The position numbers and the translations under genes were made by a program. A stretch of 64,000 nt of DNA from DASQFQ01 sp038238015. GTDB taxonomy: Bacteria > Actinomycetota > Thermoleophilia > Solirubrobacterales > Solirubrobacteraceae. Positions 57,784-64,000 of the stretch are shown piece by piece; positions within the stretch are counted from its first letter, which is position 1, and every line of letters begins with the position of its first letter. Under the pieces are notes generated by a model, which did no database searches, was not told the DNA's origin, and saw nothing but the letters and a program-made list of their open reading frames with translations. The stretch spans positions 1 through 64,000 of the forward strand of contig JBBRYA010000010.1 in the NCBI GenBank assembly GCA_038238015.1, written 5' to 3'.

Positions 57784-58622
57784 GCGATCCCGTGGATCTC
57801 GTGGCCGAGTCCGTCCGCGCCTACGCCAAGGCGCACCGCGGCTACGAGCAGCGGCACGGCGAGATCTTCAACCACCGCGAGCAGCAGCGCCTGCTGCATG
57901 CACTGAAGGCGGCGCTTGACCAGGTCGCCGAGGGCCCGCCGCGGCGCGTCCTGGATCTCGGATGCGGGACCGGCAACCTCACGGCACACCTGCTCGACCT
58001 GGGCCAGGAGGTGGTGGCGGCGGACGTGTCGCCGGAGTTCCTCGCGCTGGTCGAGCAACGCTTCGCCGGTCGTCCCGTGCAGACCGTGCGCATCGGCGGA
58101 CTGGACTTGCGCGAGTTCGAGGACCGAAGCTTTGACCTCGTGGCCGCCTACTCCGTGCTGCACCATGTCCCGGACTACGTCGAGATGGTGCGCGAGCTGC
58201 ATCGCACCACAAGGCCGGGCGGCATCATCTACCTCGACCATGAACGCTCGGAGCGCTACTGGGCGCCCGACGCCGAGCTCCGCGCCTTCCACGAGGCTCT
58301 GGACGCGCATCGCCACCCCGGCTGGTGGCACCCCACGCGCAAGCGCTGGCAGCGCTACATCATGCCCTCCAAGTACGTGTTCGCCGTGCGCCAGAAGATC
58401 GATCCGCTGTTCTGGCTCGACGAGGGCGACATCCACGTCTGGCCCGCCGACCACATCGAGTGGCCGCGGGTCGAGGCCGCACTCACCGACGCAGGCGCGG
58501 AGATCGCCCATCGCGAGGACTACCTGCTCTTCGAACGGGACTACCCCCCCGAGATCTACGCGGCGTACCGCGACCGCTGCAGCGACACGCGGCTCCTGTC
58601 CAGCCGCCGTACGCTCCCCTGA
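57780..58622 (+). CDS. SAM-dependent methyltransferase
   Basis: A 280-residue class I methyltransferase with motif I VLDLGCGTGNLTAHLL near residue 63, the acidic loop VVAADVS, and FDLVAAYSVLHHVPDYVEMVREL. It is of the type seen in glycan and lipid tailoring. GTG 57780 overlaps the upstream stop (GTGA) and its end overlaps the next ATG (TGATG), placing it in the coupled series 55169-60717. Confidence 0.87.
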   Translation: MSDPVDLVAESVRAYAKAHRGYEQRHGEIFNHREQQRLLHALKAALDQVAEGPPRRVLDLGCGTGNLTAHLLDLGQEVVAADVSPEFLALVEQRFAGRPVQTVRIGGLDLREFEDRSFDLVAAYSVLHHVPDYVEMVRELHRTTRPGGIIYLDHERSERYWAPDAELRAFHEALDAHRHPGWWHPTRKRWQRYIMPSKYVFAVRQKIDPLFWLDEGDIHVWPADHIEWPRVEAALTDAGAEIAHREDYLLFERDYPPEIYAAYRDRCSDTRLLSSRRTLP

Positions 58623-59335
58623 TGGACGCCCTGCACGCCGAGGTCGAGCGCCTGCCCTGGTACCACACGCTCGAGCTGGGCGACGGCGTCGTGACCGCGG
58701 GGATGTTCGACCACCGGCCGGTGCTCGATCGTTACGGGCTTCCGGCGGACCTGACCGGGCTGCGCTGCCTGGACGTGGGGACCATGGACGGCTTCTGGGC
58801 GTTCGAGCTCGAGCGCCGCGGCGCGGCCGAGGTGGTCGCCGCCGACCTCGCCGACCCCTCGGCGCTGGACTGGCCGGCCTCGATCCGCGAGCAGGCGGTC
58901 AAGTCGCTCGACGAGTCCAAGGCCGATCGCTTCGCGCTCGCGCGCGACGCGCTGGGCTCGCGCGTGCAGCGCATCGAGCGCTCCGTCTACGACCTCGGGC
59001 CGGACCTCGGCAGCTTCGACCTCGTGTTCTGCGGGGACCTGCTCGTGCACCTCAAGGACCCCGTCAGCGCGGTCGAGCGCATCCGCGGCGTCTGCAGCGG
59101 CCGGGCCGTGATCTGCAACCCGATCAAGCGTTTCCGCTTCGGCGAAGGCCGTGCGCTGGCCGAGCTCGACGGCGTCTCGGAGTTCACCTGGTGGGTGACG
59201 AACCTCAAGGGGCTCGTGCGCGTGGCGGAGGCCGCCGGGTTCGCCCGCGTTGAGGCGCTGGACCCGTTCGAGCTGCCGTTCCGCGAGGGCGGCGGCTGGA
59301 AGGGGCTGCGCGGCGTCATCCACGCCCACACGTGA
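58622..59335 (+). CDS. SAM-dependent methyltransferase, paralogue of the 50565 gene
   Basis: A 237-residue class I methyltransferase: LPWYHTLELGDGVVTAGMFDHRPVL, LRCLDVGTMDGFWAFELERRGAAEVVAAD and LVFCGDLLVHLKDPVSAVERIRG. It shares the W-Y-H-T, G-V-V-T-x-G-x-F-D-H-R-P-V-L and D-G-F-W-A-F-E patterns with the 50565 gene. Its overlap with the preceding (TGATG) and following (GTGA) genes shows co-expression with the glycosyltransferases. Confidence 0.86.
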   Translation: MDALHAEVERLPWYHTLELGDGVVTAGMFDHRPVLDRYGLPADLTGLRCLDVGTMDGFWAFELERRGAAEVVAADLADPSALDWPASIREQAVKSLDESKADRFALARDALGSRVQRIERSVYDLGPDLGSFDLVFCGDLLVHLKDPVSAVERIRGVCSGRAVICNPIKRFRFGEGRALAELDGVSEFTWWVTNLKGLVRVAEAAGFARVEALDPFELPFREGGGWKGLRGVIHAHT

Positions 59336-60717
59336 GGATCCTGCACGTCTCCTGGGGCTTCAGCCCGTGGCTGGGCGGGGGCCTCGTCGCCTATGCCGAG
59401 GGCGTGATGGCCGGGCAGGCCGCTCGCGGCCACGAGGTCTCCGCCTTCCTTGCCGGCCGCCATCTCCCGTTCGCCCGCCGCCCGTTCGTCCGCCGCCGCC
59501 GCTGGCGTGGCGTTCGCGTCCACGAGCTCGTCAACTCGCCGATCGCGCAGCACTGGTCGCGCGGGACCCTGCGGCCCGACCGCGACCTGGACGAGCCTGA
59601 CACCGAGCGCCACTTCGCCCGGGTGCTGGCGCGCGAGGCGCCCGAGGTCGTGCACTTCCAGCACCTGGCGGGGGTGCCGTCCTCGCTGATCGCGCTCGCG
59701 GCGGGCGCCGGGGCGCGGACCGTGATGACGCTCGAGGACTACCAGCCGCTGTGCCCGACGCTCAAGCTCTATGACTCCCACGGCCTGATCTGCCTGCGCC
59801 ACGAGGTGGGGGCGGAGTGCGCGCGCTGCTGCCGGGACGCGCCGGCCGATGCCGCGCACCTCGTCGACCAGACCGTGCGCTTCGAGCTCGTGCGCCTCAA
59901 GCAGCGCCTGCCGGGGGCGCGCCGGCTGAGCCTGGGGAGGGCGGGTCACGCGCTGGGCGGCCTGCCCGGGAGCGCAACGCGCGCCGCCGCCCCCGCGCCC
60001 GCCAGCCCGGTGGAATACCAGCGCCGGCGCGAGGTGAACCTCACGCGGCTGCGCAGCGTCGACCGGCTGATCGCGCAGTCCGCGCGGGTGGCGGAGATCT
60101 ACGCCGGCCTCGGCGTCGAGCACCCGCGGATGCACACCATGCAGCTCACGCTGCCTCACCTCGAGCGCCTGCACCCGCGCCGCCTCGAGGCGCCGCCGCG
60201 GCCCGTGACCTTCGCCACGCTCAACGGCGCCGCGTCGCCGGCCAAGGGCGCCGACGTGCTGCTCGGCGCGCTCCGGCTGCTCGCCGGCGAGCGCTTCCGC
60301 CTGCTGGTCTTCGGCCAGGTCCACGAGCCGGGCGCCTTCGCCGCCTTCCCGGGCGTCGAGCTGCGGGGTCCCTACGCCGCGGCGGATCTCGACGCCCGGC
60401 TCGAGGAGGTCGACGTCGGGATCGTCCCGTCGGTCTGGGAGGAGGCCTACGGCTACGTCGGACCGGAGCTGCTGGCCAAGGGCATCCCGGTGATCGGCAG
60501 CGCCCGCGGCGGGATCGTCGAGTACACGCGCGACGGGGAGACCGGCTGGCTGAACCGCTCGGCCTCGGCGCAGGAGCTGGCCGCGCACATGCGCAGCGCG
60601 ATCCGCCGGCCCGACGAGGTGCTGCGCCTGCACCGCGCCGTGGTGGCCCAGCGCGCGGCGCTGATCAAGCCGATGGCGCGCCACCTCGACGAGCTCGACG
60701 CGCTCTACGCGTCGTAG
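59332..60717 (+). CDS. GT4-family glycosyltransferase with cysteine-rich insertion
   Basis: A 461-residue GT-B enzyme: RILHVSWGFSPWLGGGLVAYAEGVM at the N-terminus, donor domain FATLNGAASPAKGADVLLGALRLL and EEAYGYVGPELLAKGIPVIGS for the E-x7-E motif. Between the halves (about 140-235) lies an insertion with CPTLKLYDSHGLICLRHEVGAECARCC, a cluster of cysteines that may bind zinc, as in a subset of GT4 enzymes. GTG 59332 overlaps the upstream stop. The 3' end overlaps the convergent GT2 gene by 13 nt. Confidence 0.88.
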   Translation: MRILHVSWGFSPWLGGGLVAYAEGVMAGQAARGHEVSAFLAGRHLPFARRPFVRRRRWRGVRVHELVNSPIAQHWSRGTLRPDRDLDEPDTERHFARVLAREAPEVVHFQHLAGVPSSLIALAAGAGARTVMTLEDYQPLCPTLKLYDSHGLICLRHEVGAECARCCRDAPADAAHLVDQTVRFELVRLKQRLPGARRLSLGRAGHALGGLPGSATRAAAPAPASPVEYQRRREVNLTRLRSVDRLIAQSARVAEIYAGLGVEHPRMHTMQLTLPHLERLHPRRLEAPPRPVTFATLNGAASPAKGADVLLGALRLLAGERFRLLVFGQVHEPGAFAAFPGVELRGPYAAADLDARLEEVDVGIVPSVWEEAYGYVGPELLAKGIPVIGSARGGIVEYTRDGETGWLNRSASAQELAAHMRSAIRRPDEVLRLHRAVVAQRAALIKPMARHLDELDALYAS

Positions 60718-61733
60718 CGCAGCGCCTCACGCGCGAGAAAGCGCACCGGGTGCGCCTCCGTCGCCAGCGCCGGCCACCGATCCGGCGGGACGTTGCGAAA
60801 GCGCCCGCGCCAACCGTCTGCTCCGTAGAGGGCGGTGAGGCGGGCGGTCGCCAGCGGGTGCTCGGCGAACAGCAGGCTGCGCAGCACATGCACCGCCACG
60901 TAGGACAGCGCCTGGCCGCGCGAGACGTAGCCGTGGCGGCGGCCGAACTGGATCATGTTGCGCAGCGAGTACAGCCGCTTGAACTCCTGCGCGAACGCCC
61001 GCCGCGCCGTGAAGTCGGCCAGCCGCGCGCGCAGGCCCGCGTCGGTGAGCGCCTCGGCCGCGGGCTCCTTGTGGACGATCGAGGCGGCGGGCACGAGCCA
61101 CATGCGCCCGAACCGGCGCAGCCGGGTCAGGTACTCGACGTCCTCGAGGCGGATGAACGCCTCGCGCACCGGCAGCCCCGCGCGCCGCGCCGCATCGGCG
61201 CGGATCAGCGGGCCCACGAACGTGCCCATGGAGATCTCGAGGTCGGTGCCGGAGGCGCGCTCGGCCTGCGTGAGCCCGACCAGCGGCGCGAAGAACCAGC
61301 GCCGTCGCACGTGGCCGCGGTGCAGCGCGAGCACGGCGCCGCCGGGCATCCGCACCTCGGGCAGCACCGCCACGGTCGACGCGTCGGCGGCGGGAGCCGA
61401 GGCGAGCAGCGTCGCCAGCGCGTCCGGCGGCGCCTCGCAGTCGTCGTCCATCAGCCACAGCCAAGCCGCCTCGCCCTCGAGCGCCCGGGCCACGCCGTGG
61501 TGGAAGCCCTCGGCGCCGCCGCCGTTTCGCTCGAGCCGGACGGTCTGCAGCGCCAGGCGGTCGCCCAGCCCGGCCGCCGCCACCCGCTCGAGCGTCCCGT
61601 CGGTCGACGCGACGTCCACGAGCACTACCGCGGCGAGCGGGTGGGTCTGGCGCGCCAGCGCCTCCAGGCACTCGAGCAGCAGCTCGGCGCGATCGTGCGT
61701 CACCACGACGGCGGTGACGTCGTGACGAGGCAT
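60705..61733 (-). CDS. GT2-family glycosyltransferase (galactofuranosyltransferase-like)
   Basis: A GT-A enzyme of about 342 residues: VTAVVVTHDRAELLLECLEALARQTHPL, VLVDVASTDGTLE, NGGGAEGFHHGVARAL and the metal motif WLMDDDCEAP. The arrangement (N-G-G-G/A-x-G-F-x-x-G, then D-D-D) matches the GlfT2/WcaA-like group that polymerises galactofuranose, fitting the UDP-galactopyranose mutase gene at the right edge. ATG 61733 is chosen; ATG 61745 is in frame. It is divergent from the next GT2 gene. Confidence 0.85.
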   Translation of the reverse strand: MPRHDVTAVVVTHDRAELLLECLEALARQTHPLAAVVLVDVASTDGTLERVAAAGLGDRLALQTVRLERNGGGAEGFHHGVARALEGEAAWLWLMDDDCEAPPDALATLLASAPAADASTVAVLPEVRMPGGAVLALHRGHVRRRWFFAPLVGLTQAERASGTDLEISMGTFVGPLIRADAARRAGLPVREAFIRLEDVEYLTRLRRFGRMWLVPAASIVHKEPAAEALTDAGLRARLADFTARRAFAQEFKRLYSLRNMIQFGRRHGYVSRGQALSYVAVHVLRSLLFAEHPLATARLTALYGADGWRGRFRNVPPDRWPALATEAHPVRFLAREALRYDA

Positions 61734-61820
61734 CCTGGGAATCATCCTGTCAGGCTTGATCGGCTCGGAGGACCTGAGGACTTGGACGCGCAGACCGACG
61801 ACGAGCGAGGCGGGGTCACG

Positions 61821-62897
61821 ATGACCGTCGTCATCGTGACCCTCAATGAGGCGGAGTACATCCGCGGCTGTCTGCGCGCCCTGACGCCCCAGCTGCGCCC
61901 CGGCGACGAGCTCGTCGTCGTCGACAACGGCTCCGAGGACGGGACCCCCGGGACGGTCGAGGAGCTCGCGCCCGCCGCCACCGTCATCCGCCTGACCGGC
62001 AATCCCGGCTACATGGCGGCCTGCAACGCGGGGGCCGCGCTCGCCCACGGGGAGCTGCTGGTGCTGCTCAACCCCGACACCACCGTCGCTCCCGGGTTCG
62101 CCGACGCCATCCGCCGCCCGCTCCAGGACGGCCGCGGCTGGGCGGCCTGGCAGGCGCTGCTCACGCAGTCGGGCGGGGCCGAGGTCAACACCAGCGGCGG
62201 CGTCACCCACTTCACAGCGATCTCGTGGGCGGGCGAGGTCGGGCGCCCGGTGCCCGCGCTGCCCGACGGCCCGCGCGAGGTGGGCTTTGCCTCCAGCGCC
62301 TGCCTGGCGCTGCCGCGCGAGCGCTGGGAGTCGGTGAGCGGGTTCCCCGAGGACTACTTCCTCTACTTCGACGACGTCGACATCTCGCTGCGCCTGCGCC
62401 TGCTCGGCGGCGGCATCGGCATCGAGCCCTCGGCGCGCGTCGAGCATCACTACGACTTCTCGCGGCGCTCGTTCAAGTGGCGGATGCTCGAGCGCAACCG
62501 CTGGGCGACGATCCTGCGCACCTACCCCGGCCCACTGCTCGCGCTGCTCGCGCCCGCGCTCGCGCTCACCGAGCTCGCCCTGCTGGTCATCGCCGGGACG
62601 TCGGGCTGGGGCGGGCAGAAGCTCGCCGCCAACCTCGACGTGCTGCGCGCGCTGCCGCGGCTGCTCGAGGAGCGCCGCCGCATCCAGGCCGGCCGCGTGA
62701 TCGGCTCGGCCGAGTTCGCGGCCCACCTCACCGCCGAGCTCTCCTCGCCCTTCCTCGGCCCGACCGCCGAGCTGGCCGTGGTGCGCTGGGGCGTGCGCGC
62801 CTACTGGGCGGTCGTGCTCGCGCTGCTCGCCGCCGCGGGCTCGGACCGCAGGCGCTCACCGGTGCCGGTGGCCAGCGGAGCGGCGGGGCTGGGATGA
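61821..62897 (+). CDS. GT2-family glycosyltransferase
   Basis: A 358-residue GT-A enzyme: MTVVIVTLNEAEYIRGCLRAL, VVVDNGSEDGTPG, the LLNPDTTVAPGF loop as DxD equivalent and GFPEDYFLYFDDVDISLRLRLLG. A hydrophobic C-terminal segment (LLALLAPALALTELALLVIAG) suggests membrane attachment. It resembles rhamnosyltransferases of dTDP-rhamnose loci. ATG 61821 follows GAGCGAGG. The stop overlaps the next ATG (ATGA). Confidence 0.87.
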   Translation: MTVVIVTLNEAEYIRGCLRALTPQLRPGDELVVVDNGSEDGTPGTVEELAPAATVIRLTGNPGYMAACNAGAALAHGELLVLLNPDTTVAPGFADAIRRPLQDGRGWAAWQALLTQSGGAEVNTSGGVTHFTAISWAGEVGRPVPALPDGPREVGFASSACLALPRERWESVSGFPEDYFLYFDDVDISLRLRLLGGGIGIEPSARVEHHYDFSRRSFKWRMLERNRWATILRTYPGPLLALLAPALALTELALLVIAGTSGWGGQKLAANLDVLRALPRLLEERRRIQAGRVIGSAEFAAHLTAELSSPFLGPTAELAVVRWGVRAYWAVVLALLAAAGSDRRRSPVPVASGAAGLG

Positions 62898-63847
62898 GCA
62901 CGACCGCGGTCGTTGTGACCTTCAACCGCCGCGAGCTCGTGGCCCGCTGCCTGGACGCTCTCGCGGCCCAGACGACGCCGGTCGAGCGCATCGTCGTGGT
63001 CGACAACGCCTCGACCGACGGGACGCCCGAGCTCCTGCGCGAGCGCGGCCAGCTCGCCCGCCCGGGCGTCCAGCTCGAGCGCCTGGCGGCCAACCGCGGC
63101 GGCGCAGGCGGCTTCTCCCACGGCGTGCGGGTCGCCCGCGACCTGCCGGGCGAGTGGCTGTGGCTGCTCGACGACGACGCCGAGCCCGAGCCCGACGCGC
63201 TGGAGCGGCTGCTCGCGTCCGCCCCCGCCGCCGACCCCGCGACCGCGTGCCTGGCTCCGGTCGTACGCGACGCCGCCGGCGAGGTCCAGCGCTACCACCG
63301 CGGGCGCTGGCACAAGCGCCCGCGCCCGCTGGCCGCCGAGGCCTACTCGGGCAGCGAGCCGGTGGCGCTGGACTACGTGACGTTCGTCGGCCCGCTCGTG
63401 CGCGCCGCCGCGGCGCGGGCCATCGACCCGCCGCGCGCCGACTTCTTCATCTGGGCCGAGGACTACGAGTACTCCTTCCGGCTGCGCGGCGAGGGCGCGC
63501 TGTGGCTCGTGCCCGGCAGCGTCGTCGTTCATCGCGAGGTCGGCCAGGCCCACTCGAACCGTCGCAGCCGCTTCTTCAACCGGCTGATCAGCCCGATCCT
63601 CGGCTGGGAGCTCGTGCCCTCGCGCCTGGACACGTTCTGGCGCAACCTCTACGGGCTGCGCAACTACGTCTGGCTCAAGCGCCGCTATGAGCACCAGTCG
63701 GTGCTCGGCTCCACCGGGGTGATCGGGCAGTTCGTCCTGCGCTCGCTGCTCTGCGACGAGCGCCCGCTGCGGCGCATCCCGGCCATCGTGCGCTACGGCA
63801 TCGCGGGCCGCCGCGGGATCTTCGAGAACCGGCTGGGGGGGACGTGA
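62894..63847 (+). CDS. GT2-family glycosyltransferase (galactofuranosyltransferase-like)
   Basis: A 317-residue GT-A enzyme: TAVVVTFNRRELVARCLDALAAQT, VVVDNASTDGTPELL, ANRGGAGGFSHGVRVA and LWLLDDDAEPEPD. It shares the G-G-x-G-G-F-x-x-G and DDD arrangement with the 60705 gene, the GlfT-type pattern, and the acceptor-side DFFIWAEDYEYSFRL. It overlaps both neighbours by 4 nt, directly before the mutase gene that would supply UDP-galactofuranose. Confidence 0.87.
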   Translation: MSTTAVVVTFNRRELVARCLDALAAQTTPVERIVVVDNASTDGTPELLRERGQLARPGVQLERLAANRGGAGGFSHGVRVARDLPGEWLWLLDDDAEPEPDALERLLASAPAADPATACLAPVVRDAAGEVQRYHRGRWHKRPRPLAAEAYSGSEPVALDYVTFVGPLVRAAAARAIDPPRADFFIWAEDYEYSFRLRGEGALWLVPGSVVVHREVGQAHSNRRSRFFNRLISPILGWELVPSRLDTFWRNLYGLRNYVWLKRRYEHQSVLGSTGVIGQFVLRSLLCDERPLRRIPAIVRYGIAGRRGIFENRLGGT

Positions 63848-64000
63848 GCGGCCGCCCCCGCCCGGAGTTCGACACGCTCGTGGTCGGCGCGGGCTTCGCC
63901 GGCTCGGTGCTTGCCGAGCGCCTGGCCTCCCAGCTCGGCCAGCGCGTGCTCGTCGTCGACCGCCGCGACCACATCGCCGGCAACGCCTACGACTACGTCG
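63844..64000 (+). CDS. glf: UDP-galactopyranose mutase (5' part only)
   Basis: The first 52 codons, cut by the window edge. The FAD-binding start TLVVGAGFAGSVLAERLA, then VLVVDRRDHIAGNAYDY, is diagnostic for UDP-galactopyranose mutase, which converts UDP-galactopyranose to UDP-galactofuranose with reduced FAD. GTG 63844 overlaps the preceding glycosyltransferase stop. It shows that the locus makes a galactofuranose-containing glycan. Confidence 0.9.
   Translation, partial: MSGRPRPEFDTLVVGAGFAGSVLAERLASQLGQRVLVVDRRDHIAGNAYDYV

Noticed and set aside
59817..62897. A 1026-residue plus-strand protein
   Set aside because: Only the part from ATG 61821 is a glycosyltransferase; the rest is arginine-rich antisense or shadow coding.

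Overview
The window is about 70% GC, gene-dense DNA from a high-GC actinobacterium, most likely class Thermoleophilia, order Solirubrobacterales (Solirubrobacter/Conexibacter-like). Pointers are codon use, many GTG/TTG starts, frequent 1-4 nt stop/start overlaps, and a secreted repeat protein with the VALFVALGGTSYAA N-terminus typical of that class. Other pointers are a CGAAC-N4-GTTCG LexA box, an F420-type luciferase-like oxidoreductase and a galactofuranose-type glycan locus. The assignment is an inference from family resemblance; there is no rRNA in the window.

Layout. 1-2.3 kb: acyl desaturase (cut by the window edge) with its ferredoxin reductase, divergent from a TetR repressor across a clear inverted repeat. 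3-10 kb: DipZ-type thiol-disulfide protein, nitronate monooxygenase, LLM oxidoreductase, acyl-CoA-dehydrogenase-like flavoprotein, serine hydrolase, MreB. 10.3-17.7 kb: a membrane-bound formate dehydrogenase operon whose catalytic subunit is a selenoprotein (in-frame TGA followed by a perfect SECIS-like hairpin), then a cation/proton antiporter and a flavodoxin-fold reductase. 17.7-29 kb: regulators next to targets, namely a MerR gene facing a large membrane protein, a SARP/BTAD-AAA-TPR activator with two candidate 11-bp-periodic operators, LexA-boxed dinB, and an autoregulated ArsR-SRPBCC gene. 29-34.8 kb: cysA remnant, class V aminotransferase, RsgA, an NlpC/P60 cell-wall hydrolase behind a c-di-AMP riboswitch, P450, AlkA-like glycosylase, tRNA-Leu(CAG) and tRNA-Glu(CTC).

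34.8-40.2 kb is a degenerate integrated element next to tRNA-Glu. It holds small coupled genes of unknown function, a zinc-finger replication-type protein, a 66-bp tandem repeat, a 26-bp palindrome and an excisionase-like HTH gene. No integrase remains, and the element ends inside a truncated GNAT gene. 40.6-46 kb returns to chromosome-like genes: repeat protein, Lgt with no normal start codon, STAS protein, PAP2 phosphatase, lipoprotein, a small MITE-like element and a PduO-type cobalamin adenosyltransferase.

46-64 kb is a surface-polysaccharide locus. It has nine GT2/GT4 glycosyltransferases (one a GT4-GT2 fusion) plus a lone GT4 N-terminal domain, four SAM methyltransferases (two of them paralogues), a DUF2142-type membrane protein, a Wzx-type flippase and, at the right edge, UDP-galactopyranose mutase, implying a galactofuranose-containing, possibly methylated, exported glycan.

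The most noteworthy points are the selenocysteine formate dehydrogenase with its SECIS, the SARP heptamer operators, the riboswitch, the decayed element with its unknown operon, probable non-canonical starts (ACG for lgt, CTG for a GT4), and a recurrent TANNNT box 6-8 nt before start codons suggesting widespread leaderless mRNAs.
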